Assembly: GCA_019454405.1 (NCBI GenBank) | Contig: JACFOH010000006.1 | Span: forward strand, 54,373-118,372 | DNA length: 64,000 nucleotides | Direction of reading: 5' to 3' | DNA from: Promineifilum sp. | GTDB lineage: Bacteria > Chloroflexota > Anaerolineae > Promineifilales > Promineifilaceae | In this document: positions 18,349 to 29,541 of the stretch, piece after piece | Numbering within the stretch: the first letter of the stretch is position 1 | Layout of the letters: each line of letters opens with the position of its first letter | Made by a program: the position numbers and the translations under genes | The notes under the pieces: model-generated | What the model was told of the DNA's origin: nothing | Databases searched by the model: none | The model's input: the letters and a program-made list of their open reading frames with translations, nothing else

Positions 18349-18888
18349 ATGTCATACGATCCGCGAAACGAACATCTAGCTAACAGGCCTGGTCACTCCG
18401 CCATTCCCTGGCTCTGGTTGGGCCTGGGGGGTGTGGTGGCCATTATTGGCCTTGTGGTCTTGATGATACTGCTCACCAACTATCTGGTTCGCTCCCCGGA
18501 GAATACGGCAGATATGATGGAGCCGTCGATCATTCAACTGACAGCTCCGCCACAACCGACGTTAACTATTGCCCATGACCCGCCGACCCCGACTATTGCT
18601 CCCACCGCAACGACTGCCCCTACGCCTGATTTGTCTGTCGCGCCGGACAAGATCACCGTGGGTTATTACGCCCGTGTGACAGAGACCGGTGGCGTTGGCG
18701 TCACAGTGCGCAATGGCCCCAGTACCAGCAACCAGCCGGTTGTCGTGGCTAGTGAAGGCTCCATTATTATGGTCACCGGCGGCCCAACGCGCGGAGGTGA
18801 ATATGATTGGTGGCAGGTGCGACTGTCGGACGGCGCAGTGGGCTGGGTGGCTGGAGATTTTCTAACCCCTTCGGCCGCGCCCCGATGA
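18349..18888 (+). CDS. Membrane-anchored SH3-domain protein
   Basis: A 179-residue protein. After a short cytoplasmic N-terminus there is one membrane helix (about 25-50, VVAIIGLVVLMILLTNYLV). A Pro/Thr-rich linker (about 65-100) follows, then a bacterial SH3 (SH3b) domain, with VTVRNGPS near its start and WWQVRLSDGAVGWVAGDFL at its end. Such domains bind cell-wall or extracellular ligands. No enzyme domain is attached. It sits between polX and ligA on the same strand, 60 bp after polX. Confidence 0.8.
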   Translation: MSYDPRNEHLANRPGHSAIPWLWLGLGGVVAIIGLVVLMILLTNYLVRSPENTADMMEPSIIQLTAPPQPTLTIAHDPPTPTIAPTATTAPTPDLSVAPDKITVGYYARVTETGGVGVTVRNGPSTSNQPVVVASEGSIIMVTGGPTRGGEYDWWQVRLSDGAVGWVAGDFLTPSAAPR

Positions 18889-18919
18889 TGATTTAATCGA
18901 ACCTGGCCTCGGCACTTAA

Positions 18920-20956
<2,037 letters not shown>

Positions 20957-20957
20957 A

Positions 20958-22211
20958 ATGGCTGAATTTTTCAATGTTTTGCCTCCCGATGATGCGCGCG
21001 CCTTGTTGCTGAGTCAGATTCAACCGCTGACACAGAGTGAGAGACTGCCGACGATTGAGGCGCTTGGCCGTGTGACGACCGATGACATCTATGCCCCGCA
21101 TCCCCTGCCGGCTTTTCGCCGCTCTACAATGGACGGATATGCTGTTCGAGCTCAGGATACCTATGGCGCAAGCGAGGCCTTACCTGGATTTATTCAAGTG
21201 GTGGGGGAAGTTCACATGGGGCATGCGGCCGATGTTGAATTAGAGGTCGGCCAGGCGACGCTCGTTCATACTGGAGCCATGCTTCCGTTTTCCGCGGATG
21301 CGGTGGTTCAGGTGGAGCATACTCAACTGGCCGGTAGTCCTGACCCCCATGATTATCCTTATGAGATAGAGATCTATCGGGCAGTAGCTGCTGGGCAAAA
21401 TGTTATTCAGGTGGGCGAAGATGTGCCCGAACAGGCATTGATTATCGAGGCCGGTGCGATGCTTCGGCCACAAGACATCGGCGGTTTGTTAGCTCTGGGT
21501 ATTACATCAATTTCTGTACGACGGCAGCCTCGCGTGATGATTTTGGCTACCGGCGATGAAATCGTCTCGCCAATGGAAACCCCCCGGTTGGGCCAAATTC
21601 GCGATATCAATAGTTATGCTGTGGCTGGGCAATGTATCAGGGCGGGAGCGCTCCCGGTCATAATGGGCATTGTCCCTGACGATTTCGCAGCGCTGAAGGA
21701 TGCCGCAGGTAAAGCCCTTGCCGACGGAGATATCGTCGTTATGTCGGCCGGTTCTTCAGTCAGCGTTCGCGACATGACAGTTGATGTAATTGACAGCTTG
21801 GGGGAGCCGGGCGTTTTGTTCCACGGCGTCGCTACGCGTCCTGGCAAGCCAACCATTGCCGGCGTGGTGAACGGCAAGCCTGTGTTGGGCTTACCCGGTA
21901 ATCCGGTGTCGGCTATTATCCAATTCGATATGTTTGGCGTTCCAGTCGTATACCAGCTGCTGGGAATTAATCGCTTGCCTCCTCGAGAGCGAATTCAGGC
22001 TCGGCTGACGCAAAATATCCCGAGCGAGAGCGGGCGGGAAGATTATGTACCTGCTCGCCTGGAAGAATCACCTGACGGGTTCTGGGTCACTCCTGTGTTC
22101 GGCAAGAGCAATCTGATCTATACGCTGGTTAACGCCGACGGATTGGTTAAAGTGCCGCTTAATCGCGGCGGGCTGTTGGCCGGCGAATCAGTTGAAGTGC
22201 GACTGTTCTAG
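20958..22211 (+). CDS. moeA: Molybdopterin molybdenumtransferase MoeA
   Basis: About 417 residues. MoeA inserts molybdate (or tungstate) into adenylylated molybdopterin. Visible motifs are PAFRRSTMDGYAVRAQD near the N-terminus and MILATGDEIVSP. SAGSSVSVRD replaces the usual SGGxSxGxxD, and KPVLGLPGNPVSAI lies in the third domain. A C-terminal MoeA domain IV is present. The frame is open upstream into ligA, but the ATG at 20958, next to the ligA stop, gives the normal N-terminus. No other molybdenum-cofactor gene is in the window. Confidence 0.94.
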   Translation: MAEFFNVLPPDDARALLLSQIQPLTQSERLPTIEALGRVTTDDIYAPHPLPAFRRSTMDGYAVRAQDTYGASEALPGFIQVVGEVHMGHAADVELEVGQATLVHTGAMLPFSADAVVQVEHTQLAGSPDPHDYPYEIEIYRAVAAGQNVIQVGEDVPEQALIIEAGAMLRPQDIGGLLALGITSISVRRQPRVMILATGDEIVSPMETPRLGQIRDINSYAVAGQCIRAGALPVIMGIVPDDFAALKDAAGKALADGDIVVMSAGSSVSVRDMTVDVIDSLGEPGVLFHGVATRPGKPTIAGVVNGKPVLGLPGNPVSAIIQFDMFGVPVVYQLLGINRLPPRERIQARLTQNIPSESGREDYVPARLEESPDGFWVTPVFGKSNLIYTLVNADGLVKVPLNRGGLLAGESVEVRLF

Positions 22212-22233
22212 GTTTTCGTGTCCGGCCCTGTCA

Positions 22234-23517
22234 TCATGGGATCTCGACTACGCATCGGAAACCAATTGTTCTATCGGCGTTGTCGGGGGCGGACGGGAAA
22301 CGGATAGCTGAAGCGGTGAAATTGCCCGTGTCGTACCAGGAACCGCCTCGGACGACCTTGTCTTCACCTGTCGCGGGTCCAGTAGGATTCGATCGGGCAG
22401 GTTGAGCGTAATAGACTGGGTCATACCAGTCTGATACCCACTCCCAGACATTCCCGGCCATATCGTAGATGCCGAACGAGCTAATACCATTTTCGTAAGA
22501 CGCTACCGGGGATGTTTCAGCAAACCCATCATTGTATTTAGTGTTTTTATGAGGTGCGTCACACGACGTATCACAGAAATTGACTCTCTCCCCATCGAAA
22601 GAATTACCCCATGGATAGCGTAGCGCCTTCCCCGTCTCTTCGTCCCAGGAGGCCGCTTTTTCCCATTCTGCTTCCGTAGGTAGACGGCCGCCACGCCAGG
22701 CACAATAGGCGGCCGCTCCATACCATGTAACCCCTGTGACGGGATGATCGCCGAATCCCTCCGCGACCGTGAATGCTCCAGTTTGCCCCTCGATTTGGCT
22801 CTCCTCAGTATCAATACAGGTCTGCTCCAGACAGTTCGGTTCTCCTGCGATCGCGTTCAAGAAACGCGCAAATGCTTCATTAGTGACCTCATGTGAATCG
22901 ATATAATACCTGTCTACCCACACAGTATGAATAGGCTCTGAGGCGCTAAACCATTCCTGCTGGCAACCATCGCGGAAGAGCGCGCAATCATGGGCCAGTT
23001 GGTCGGCTGACACTCCCATCTTGAAAAGCCCGCCTGATATCATCGTCATCCATGCACCAGGTACGACGATGATATCGGGGTACGGCGTTGGAGTATAAGT
23101 GATGGTGGGGGTGGGAGTATCGGTTGGGGACGACGTCGCAGTTGGCGTCCTCGTATCTGTTGGAACTATGGTGTCTGTAGGAACCGCCGTGGGCGTAGAA
23201 GTTGATGAGGGGGTCGCTATAGGGATGCTGATCGTAGTGAGCGGCTGATTGATAACTATTGCGGTCGCAGACGGCACAGGAGCCTTGGCTGTGGCCAAGG
23301 CTACAGGTATCCGGGTTCCTAAATCCTGCGCATTAGCCACGGCAGTAGAACTCCAGGGCACGAGAGTCGCATCAAGCTGCACTGCAACAGTTGAGATTGC
23401 AGACGCTACGTCGTCTCGTGTACAACCGGCTTGCCCGAATAAACCGGTAAGCATCAGACCGATCAATAAGAATCTCCCCCGTAATCCAAGGGTGGAGATG
23501 TACCGACAAGTTATCAT
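22234..23517 (-). CDS. FGE-sulfatase-fold (SUMF1-like) lipoprotein
   Basis: A 427-residue exported protein. The signal peptide ends in a lipobox GQAGC (C32). A Ser/Thr/Pro-rich linker of about 90 residues follows (TPTAVPTDTIVPTDTRTPTA region). From about residue 150 comes an FGE/SUMF1 domain with FKMGVSADQ, EVTNEAFARFL, GVTWYGAAAYCAWRGGRLPTEAEWE and a terminal VRGGSWYDTGNF...IGFRCV. Proteins of this fold outside the true formylglycine generators often have unknown binding roles. The specific FGE active cysteine pair is not evident, so sulfatase activation is not claimed. Confidence 0.88.
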   Translation of the reverse strand: MITCRYISTLGLRGRFLLIGLMLTGLFGQAGCTRDDVASAISTVAVQLDATLVPWSSTAVANAQDLGTRIPVALATAKAPVPSATAIVINQPLTTISIPIATPSSTSTPTAVPTDTIVPTDTRTPTATSSPTDTPTPTITYTPTPYPDIIVVPGAWMTMISGGLFKMGVSADQLAHDCALFRDGCQQEWFSASEPIHTVWVDRYYIDSHEVTNEAFARFLNAIAGEPNCLEQTCIDTEESQIEGQTGAFTVAEGFGDHPVTGVTWYGAAAYCAWRGGRLPTEAEWEKAASWDEETGKALRYPWGNSFDGERVNFCDTSCDAPHKNTKYNDGFAETSPVASYENGISSFGIYDMAGNVWEWVSDWYDPVYYAQPARSNPTGPATGEDKVVRGGSWYDTGNFTASAIRFPSAPDNADRTIGFRCVVEIP

Positions 23518-23570
23518 TGGAATTCCAGCCGTTTACACTAAAGAGTTCGTGTTATTTCGTCCAAATCGAT

Positions 23571-23608
23571 TACGTGGCCCGGAAGTGTTATTCTTGCCGG
23601 GCCACGTA
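23571..23608 (-). terminator. Hairpin between the secreted-protein gene and the FGE-like gene
   Basis: Perfect 12-bp arms TACGTGGCCCGG (23571-23582) and CCGGGCCACGTA (23597-23608) with a 14-nt loop. No T-run follows on the minus strand, so it is either a weak terminator or an mRNA-stabilising element after the 23646-24491 gene. Confidence 0.55.
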
Positions 23609-23645
23609 TAAGCGCAACTATTTCAAATGATTGGTATTCACGCCA

Positions 23646-24491
23646 CTACCGAGTCTGTTGTGAATCCCAGTGGATTTTTGTCGTATTGGCACACTTCTCT
23701 CCGGAGTGAACCTTGAAATCTTCGGGAGAACCGTTGCACCAATTGAAGAAGCCATTGCTCGTATTTGGCGTACCATCAGCAGCGACAATGCTGATGTCAT
23801 CGATCACGAACATTGTCCAGCCAAGGAATTCAGGGAACTTGCGTCCCACCATTAAATGGAAGTATTGACCGGGTGAGACAGAAACAGTTTCATCGCGGCC
23901 GACATAATTACATACTCCATCCCCATTGGCACAGACGAATTGGTCGGCGAACAGCTCGCGCCAATCGGTAACTTCGGCTGGATTTGAGGAGTCGCTGATC
24001 GCATACCAGGCGACACTATTATAAGGTCCGGTCTTGCCGTCGGAGAATGCTGTTGTACTGATGCTTACATAGTACAACCCTGGGGCTGGGATTCGGTTCA
24101 ATTGCTGATAAGCGCCGGCGTAGTAACCGCCTTCTTTCGCGCCGGAATGCTGGATAAACCAACCCATGGCGTTATTAATTCCGTCCTGATTTGCCGGTAA
24201 CGCCAAATCCACCTCATGTAAACGCCCGGCTGTCCAGCCGGCCTTATTATCCTTCCAGAAGGTCCAGGGATCGGATGGGCCTAACTTGGTTCCCCACTTG
24301 GTGAAATCGCCGTTATCAATGAGGCTATTCTCGACAGCTGCGGCCGTGCGGCTTTCACTGTCCTGGATCGTAAACTCACTCCAGGTGTCATCAGTTGACG
24401 TATACGTTACGACGAGATCGGCGAACGCGCTGGCCGTTAATGCGAGTACCAACAGCACTCCGATCAGGATTGCCAATCTTGACCTTGTCAT
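23646..24491 (-). CDS. Secreted protein of unknown function
   Basis: A 281-residue protein with a clear Sec signal peptide (LAILIGVLLVLALTASAFA, cleavage near residue 24). The mature part is rich in aromatic and small residues (WFIQHSGAKEGGYYAGAYQ, GLYYVSIST, MVGRKFPEFLGWTMFVIDDI), a pattern like a beta-sandwich or carbohydrate-binding jelly roll. Four cysteines lie in its second half (CANGDGVC, WCNGSPE, EKCANT), suggesting disulfides. I do not recognise the family. An AAGGAGAG ribosome site precedes the ATG, and TTGAGA-N17-TATCCA (24566-24538, minus) is a possible promoter. Confidence 0.75.
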   Translation of the reverse strand: MTRSRLAILIGVLLVLALTASAFADLVVTYTSTDDTWSEFTIQDSESRTAAAVENSLIDNGDFTKWGTKLGPSDPWTFWKDNKAGWTAGRLHEVDLALPANQDGINNAMGWFIQHSGAKEGGYYAGAYQQLNRIPAPGLYYVSISTTAFSDGKTGPYNSVAWYAISDSSNPAEVTDWRELFADQFVCANGDGVCNYVGRDETVSVSPGQYFHLMVGRKFPEFLGWTMFVIDDISIVAADGTPNTSNGFFNWCNGSPEDFKVHSGEKCANTTKIHWDSQQTR

Positions 24492-24789
24492 AATACAAAC
24501 TCTCCTTACTTGATTTAACTTACAAGACTACTCCGATTGGATATAAGGGATGGGGATCGTTCTCAATAACTCCTCCTTGCCTGGGAACGGCTGCACGATG
24601 AATCGCGATTTGGATCTGCCAGATCCTCTGCTTAACTTGTACCATAAGTTAATTCGGGAATGTGTGAATCGGTCGTTAATAATGAATATAGTAAGAGAAA
24701 ATCATGCGGATGATGCCCCTTCTTAGAAGTATGTATTTATATCGGCTCGCTACCCGAGCAACGGCGACCCCGGTATAATCGGCCGTACC
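24492..24789. other. Intergenic region between divergent genes, no gene seen
   Basis: A 298-bp gap between two divergently transcribed genes. It holds a possible minus-strand promoter near 24538-24566 and a TATAAT at 24774-24779, only 10 bp before the plus-strand ATG. No RNA gene, repeat or open frame of note is visible. Confidence 0.6.
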
Positions 24790-25326
24790 ATGAGCGAACT
24801 GCCTATGATCAGCGATGTTCATTTCGAACAAACGCCCGAAAGATTGAAGATCGTCATGCCACTCCGGCGTAAGTGGCTGTTCTTGATACCCTATTCGATT
24901 CTCGCTTTTTCGTGGATGATGATGGTGGTTTGGGGGCTGGTCTATCTAGTACAAATCCTCTTCTCGAGGCAGAGTTATCGATTCGTCTTCGCACTAATGA
25001 TCATCGTGTTGCTGCTGATCTTGCTGAGCTTCGGCAAATTCCTAATGCGGCAATGGGCGCATTACCTCAGCAACAGAGAGATCGTTTTTATCAATCGGGA
25101 AGAGTTAATCGTGCGGCGTCCGGTATCTATTTGGGGTAATACTGACGCCTATGATATGGCCCATGTGACGCATTTCTACCAGGCCGACAAACCTGTGGCG
25201 CTAGCTTTCGACTATGGATATCGCCATATCTATGTTGGGGAAGCGCTGACTGCTGCCGGCCGCCACGCCCTTCTACAATACCTTAATCAAACGTATTTCC
25301 CCGGATACGACGAAGACGAAGATTGA
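24790..25326 (+). CDS. Membrane protein of unknown function
   Basis: A 178-residue protein with two closely spaced membrane helices (about residues 28-52 and 62-82) and a soluble C-terminal half of beta-rich character (EIVFINREELIVRRPVSIWG). This layout resembles small PH-like membrane proteins, but I do not recognise a named family. The C-terminus is acidic (DEDED). The -10 box is only 10 bp upstream of the ATG, so the mRNA is probably leaderless or nearly so. The gene converges on the ABC exporter genes. Confidence 0.7.
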   Translation: MSELPMISDVHFEQTPERLKIVMPLRRKWLFLIPYSILAFSWMMMVVWGLVYLVQILFSRQSYRFVFALMIIVLLLILLSFGKFLMRQWAHYLSNREIVFINREELIVRRPVSIWGNTDAYDMAHVTHFYQADKPVALAFDYGYRHIYVGEALTAAGRHALLQYLNQTYFPGYDEDED

Positions 25327-25348
25327 TTCTCGCCGGAGAAGGCATCTA

Positions 25349-26191
25349 TTATTCCAGGAATTCCAGGTCTTTGCCGGCGAAGAGTGTGGCCGCGATGAGG
25401 AAAAGAATCGTGCCGTAGAGGACCAGGATGGCCGGAGCCAGCGCCTGTGAGGGAGTGAAGCGGCCGCTAAAAATAGCATCGGAGATGGCGTTGAACGGCC
25501 AGAAGATCATGCTAACGGCTTGAGCCACTGGGGCGAGCGGTGAGCGGGCGGCCCAGGACGCCATACTGACAGACAGATCGCTGAACCACATCAGATTGAG
25601 GCGCGCGAATAGTTGAGCCAGGTCAGTAAACCGATCAGAAAACCATGAATCTGGGCCTGACGCTGCCGAGTTAAAGACTAAAGCGATAGCTATAAAGCCG
25701 AATAATATAACTCGCGACCAGCCGGCGGTTACCAGATCAGAAGCATGGCAGGCTAGTACGGCCGCCAGTAGATTAATCGATAACCAGACAGGGGGAATAG
25801 CCAGGAGCTGGACTGAAGTTATCTCCGGTCCACGGATGAGCGCCAACCCGGCCACCAGCAACTGCATAAAGGCCCCTAAGATTAACGAACCCAAAAGAAC
25901 TGCGACAAGATATTCGACACGGCTGGGCAGCCGAGTGATGAGCGGGTAATTTTCAAGCCTCGACGCGCGACCGCTAAGCGCCAATGTGGCCAGAAAGGTA
26001 GCCGCCGCACCCCATGCGCCAATCAGAACAATGTAGTTCTCGACATCTGGCGTTCCTTGGCCGGGAGGGAAAAACACCGACCAATATACCAGGCTGAAAA
26101 TGAGGAGAATAAGCCCCGTGAGCGAGAAGAACACACCCTTTGCATAGTAACCAGCCAGGATCGATATTCGCCGGATCATCGCGCGGATCAT
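25349..26191 (-). CDS. ABC-2-type transporter permease
   Basis: A 280-residue hydrophobic protein with about six membrane helices, including GVFFSLTGLILLIFSLVYW near the N-terminus and ALAPAILVLYGTILFLIAA near the C-terminus. No conserved motif identifies a substrate. It overlaps the upstream ATPase gene by 4 bp and so forms an exporter pair with it. The direction (export) is inferred from the ABC-2-like domain arrangement and the lack of a binding protein. Confidence 0.8.
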   Translation of the reverse strand: MIRAMIRRISILAGYYAKGVFFSLTGLILLIFSLVYWSVFFPPGQGTPDVENYIVLIGAWGAAATFLATLALSGRASRLENYPLITRLPSRVEYLVAVLLGSLILGAFMQLLVAGLALIRGPEITSVQLLAIPPVWLSINLLAAVLACHASDLVTAGWSRVILFGFIAIALVFNSAASGPDSWFSDRFTDLAQLFARLNLMWFSDLSVSMASWAARSPLAPVAQAVSMIFWPFNAISDAIFSGRFTPSQALAPAILVLYGTILFLIAATLFAGKDLEFLE

Positions 26192-27066
26192 TGCATTACC
26201 TCAGCATAAATCTCTGCCAATGTCGTCCGTCGCTGTTCAATTCTGGCGATATCGTATCCTTGGTTGATCAACACCGACAAGACCTGACGCCTCATCGCTA
26301 TCGCCTCATCTCGTAAAATAACTTCATTACCCTCAATGAGGATGTTACGATGGATCATCGTTAGTAGTTCCTGCGATGGGTTAGGGGGGCGATCGACCTG
26401 AATGGCCACATGCGGTCGTAACGTAAGCGCCTCAGCCATCGGATTCTGATAGTGGACTTTGCCACTTTTCAGGATGATAAGATATGTGCAAACGCGCGTC
26501 ACCTCATGTAGTTGGTGAGATGAGAGGACGACCGTTTTTCCGCCGGCGCGCAGTTCCTCAATATAGACCTGCATCTCTTCTTGACCTTCCGGATCCAGGC
26601 CACTGGACGGTTCATCCAATAAGATAAGATCTGGATTCCCGATGAGGGACTGCGCCAACCCCAGTCGCTGCCGCATCCCCTTGGATAAGGTCTTTATCTG
26701 CTTGCCGGCTGCCGCCAGTAAGTTAACCTGAGCCAGACTTTCCAGAACGACATTATCGATTTCCGCGCGGTCGATATTGCATAACCCAGCGACCATTTCC
26801 AGATATTGGCTGGTCATCAAGTTACCTGGGAAGACGAGGCGCTCGGGCTTATAACCGATGCTAGGCCATCGGCCATTACCTTCATGGACTCGTAACTCCC
26901 CCTTGGTCGGGGAGATGATTCCAGCGATAAGCTTGATTAGAGTAGTCTTGCCGGCCCCGTTTGGTCCTAATAGCCCAATGACTTCCCCTTGCGGTAGCGT
27001 CATTGTGATGTTATCGAGGGCAGTCAGAGAATAATAATTCTTGGTTACTTCTTTGAATTCGATCAT
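26188..27066 (-). CDS. ABC transporter ATP-binding protein
   Basis: About 292 residues starting MIEFKEVTKNYYSLTALDN at 27066; the frame is open 14 codons further upstream but those codons are unlike a family N-terminus. Motifs are Walker A GLLGPNGAGKTT, signature LSKGMRQRLGLAQ, Walker B LILLDEPSSGLDP and the H-loop VLSSHQ. A C-terminal region of about 80 residues follows, as in CcmA/NatA-type exporter ATPases. Its partner is the overlapping permease gene. Substrate unknown. Confidence 0.92.
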   Translation of the reverse strand: MIEFKEVTKNYYSLTALDNITMTLPQGEVIGLLGPNGAGKTTLIKLIAGIISPTKGELRVHEGNGRWPSIGYKPERLVFPGNLMTSQYLEMVAGLCNIDRAEIDNVVLESLAQVNLLAAAGKQIKTLSKGMRQRLGLAQSLIGNPDLILLDEPSSGLDPEGQEEMQVYIEELRAGGKTVVLSSHQLHEVTRVCTYLIILKSGKVHYQNPMAEALTLRPHVAIQVDRPPNPSQELLTMIHRNILIEGNEVILRDEAIAMRRQVLSVLINQGYDIARIEQRRTTLAEIYAEVMQ

Positions 27067-27278
27067 CGGAGATGGCCAGATCCATCCATTTCGCATCCAG
27101 GCGTTCACTGTCTACGCGATTCATAAGTGTATCACAGCCGATTGCCATCGCAATTCGCTCTTTGGAAAGTTAAAATCTACCTGAAGTCGTTCGACTAGTG
27201 CCTCCGGCTTGGATATAATTCCCCGTTCGTCAGCGTGTTGGCGTTCGATCTGATTAATATAAGGAAACTTGCACAATC

Positions 27279-27533
27279 ATGAATTTACAGCCTTGGGCAC
27301 CATATTTGAGCATTATCCAAATCATTCTGGGCCTGGCCCTCACAGCGCTGGTTCTCATCCAGTCCAAGGGCGAGGATCTGGGTGGTTTTCTGGGCGGTGG
27401 TGGTGGCAGTGGCGGCGTGTTCCGGACCCGCCGGGGCGTTGAAGCTGTGCTCCATCGTCTGACTATCATTATTGCCATTCTTTTCTTCTTAAACGCTTTC
27501 TTCGCGTTTATATCATGGGGCCAGGTCAGGTAA
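27279..27533 (+). CDS. secG: SecG, preprotein translocase subunit
   Basis: An 84-residue protein with the two-helix SecG topology: helix 1 at about 8-30 (IIQIILGLALTALVLIQS), the Gly-rich cytoplasmic loop GGFLGGGGGSGGVF, and helix 2 at about 58-80. It assists SecYE-driven export. A TATAAT lies at 27214-27219. It is followed 31 bp later by a peptide-binding protein gene and then tatABC, so export functions cluster here. Confidence 0.92.
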   Translation: MNLQPWAPYLSIIQIILGLALTALVLIQSKGEDLGGFLGGGGGSGGVFRTRRGVEAVLHRLTIIIAILFFLNAFFAFISWGQVR

Positions 27534-27564
27534 CCAGCCGATCTAGCTTTGCCGCTCCGTTCGC

Positions 27565-29238
27565 ATGAAACCTGATATCCGCTGGCAAGCGTTGCTGGCG
27601 TTGTCCGGGTTGGCTTTGGTCTTGATGCTTCTCTCGTATCATGTCCAATCCGCGGCACTTTGCACCGTCAGTGTTCCAGCCGCCGGCGGAACATTTATCG
27701 AAGGAATAGTCGGTCGTCCGACGGCTCTCAATCCTCTTCTCAGTGATCCCTATCCCGTCGATCGGGAACTGGTTGATCTGATTTTCGATGGCCTGGTGCG
27801 CTATGACGAAACAGGTCAAGTTATCCCGGCGCTGGCGGAAACGTGGTCCATTAGCGAAGACGGGCTTTCGATTACCTTCACATTGCGCGACGGACTTACA
27901 TGGCACGATGGCCAACCGGTGACGACCGAAGATGTCGCCTTCACCTATGGGCTAATGCAGGATGATTCCTTTCCTGGCCCGAGCCATTTGATTTCACTCT
28001 GGCAATCGATAACGATTACACCGCTCGATGAGAGTAACATTACGTTTACCCTCGCTCAACCCTATGCGCCATTTATCGAGGCGACCACGCGAGGCATACT
28101 CCCCGCGCACCTGTTGAATAATGTGCCCGTGGCAGATTTGGCGACGGTCGCGTTTAATACAGTGCCTGTAGGAACCGGTCCGTTTATGGTTCAGCCAGGG
28201 CAGGATTGGCGGCAGACCGGGCGATTGCGTCTGTCACCCAACCCGGCCGCCTGGCGCCAGGGTACCCAGCTAAGCGATATCGAATTCCGCTTTTTCTCCA
28301 CAGCCGATGATCTGTTCGCCGCTTTTCGAAACGGAGAGATCCAGGCTGTCGATGGCTTGCCGCCGACCATGATTTCTGATGCGGCGTCGCTTTCGAGTGC
28401 ACGCCTCTTCACGTCACTCGCGCCGCGGTATTCGGCCGTCTACTTCAACGTGAGCGATTCGGGGATGCCGGCTCTGCGAACGAAGGAGGTGCGGCAGGCT
28501 CTGGCTTACGGTTTGGACCGAACGTCGCTGGTCGATGACCTATTAAACGGCCAGGGCGTCGTATTTGATGGCCCATACATCCCCGAAAACTGGGCTTCAC
28601 GCCCCGACATCATGACTCACTATAGTCACCAACCTGAGACGGCCTCTTCGCTCCTGGATGCAGCTGGTTGGGTTGGCCCTGGTGTGCGCATGCGGGAGGG
28701 AACGCCGCTAACTCTGCGCATGATCGCCCTTGACCAACCAGAGTATCGCGCGGTAGCTGAAGAGATCGTCCGCCAATGGATGGCAATCGGTGTCGATGCA
28801 CAGCTGACTCTACTCCCGGACATCGACGCTATGCGGCTGACGCTGAGCCGCCGACACTATGATGTGGCGGTGGTGGAAATCGCTCCCCCTAATGATCCCG
28901 ACCTCTATAACTTCTGGAGCCAGGAGGCAATGGTGCGGGGCCAGAATTTTGCCGGATGGAATAACCGTCGGGCGAGTGAGGCGCTGGAATCGGCGAGGCA
29001 AATTTACCCCCGGAATGAGCGCGCGCCCTACTATGAAGCTTTCCTTCGCCAGTTCGATGGTGATCTGCCTGCGCTGACTCTATATCAGCACGTGAATACA
29101 TATGTGCTGAGCGATACAGTGCGAGACGCAGAGATCGGCCGTATTTGGCATCCTCGCGATCGTTTCAATTCCTTTGCATCCTGGTTTATCAATTATAGGG
29201 ACGTGACTGTTAACTGTCCCGGCGACGGCGCGAATTAA
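27565..29238 (+). CDS. Peptide-type (family 5) solute-binding protein
   Basis: A 557-residue extracellular binding protein. It has an N-terminal hydrophobic segment (LLALSGLALVLMLLSYHV) that serves as signal or anchor, and no clear lipobox. The domain order is canonical: GRPTALNPLLSDP, LRDGLTWHDGQPVTTEDVAF, ITFTLAQPYAPF, VPVGTGPFMV, VRQALAYGLDRTSLV. This is the order that the permuted homologue at 14580 lacks. No permease or ATPase gene is adjacent, so its transporter partner is elsewhere or it is an orphan. It is 31 bp downstream of secG. Confidence 0.9.
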   Translation: MKPDIRWQALLALSGLALVLMLLSYHVQSAALCTVSVPAAGGTFIEGIVGRPTALNPLLSDPYPVDRELVDLIFDGLVRYDETGQVIPALAETWSISEDGLSITFTLRDGLTWHDGQPVTTEDVAFTYGLMQDDSFPGPSHLISLWQSITITPLDESNITFTLAQPYAPFIEATTRGILPAHLLNNVPVADLATVAFNTVPVGTGPFMVQPGQDWRQTGRLRLSPNPAAWRQGTQLSDIEFRFFSTADDLFAAFRNGEIQAVDGLPPTMISDAASLSSARLFTSLAPRYSAVYFNVSDSGMPALRTKEVRQALAYGLDRTSLVDDLLNGQGVVFDGPYIPENWASRPDIMTHYSHQPETASSLLDAAGWVGPGVRMREGTPLTLRMIALDQPEYRAVAEEIVRQWMAIGVDAQLTLLPDIDAMRLTLSRRHYDVAVVEIAPPNDPDLYNFWSQEAMVRGQNFAGWNNRRASEALESARQIYPRNERAPYYEAFLRQFDGDLPALTLYQHVNTYVLSDTVRDAEIGRIWHPRDRFNSFASWFINYRDVTVNCPGDGAN

Positions 29239-29331
29239 GGGACTCCGTAGCCGCATGGCGTCAAACGACGTTTGCTGTAATATCGTAGAAGTAACGAGAA
29301 CATCTCACGATTTTAGTAAGGAGAAACAAAG

Positions 29332-29532
29332 ATGGGCACTATTGGATGGCCCGAACTGCTAATCATTCTATTAGTGGTGCTATTGGTCTTTGGCGTTGGT
29401 CGTATCGCTCGTGTGGGTGGTGAACTTGGCAAGGGTGTGGCTGCCTTCCGTGATGGATTGAAGGAGGGGCAGAAGAGCGGCGATGAGGAAGCCCGCAAGA
29501 AGAGCGATTCAACCGACGATCCGGCAGCCTGA
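29332..29532 (+). CDS. tatA: TatA, twin-arginine translocase subunit
   Basis: A 66-residue protein with one N-terminal membrane helix (PELLIILLVVLLVFGVGR), containing the conserved FG, then an amphipathic helix and a charged tail. It forms the protein-conducting part of the Tat pathway for folded proteins. A perfect GGAGAAAC-type ribosome site precedes the ATG. Upstream, CAAACGACGTTTG (29262-29274) is a palindrome beside a possible TAATAT -10 box. tatB and tatC follow. Confidence 0.9.
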   Translation: MGTIGWPELLIILLVVLLVFGVGRIARVGGELGKGVAAFRDGLKEGQKSGDEEARKKSDSTDDPAA

Positions 29533-29541
29533 TAGCGGTTA

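Noticed and set aside
29262..29274. CAAACGACGTTTG palindrome before tatA as an operator
   Set aside because: It is short, has no second copy in the window and no regulator gene is adjacent, so it is mentioned only in the tatA entry.
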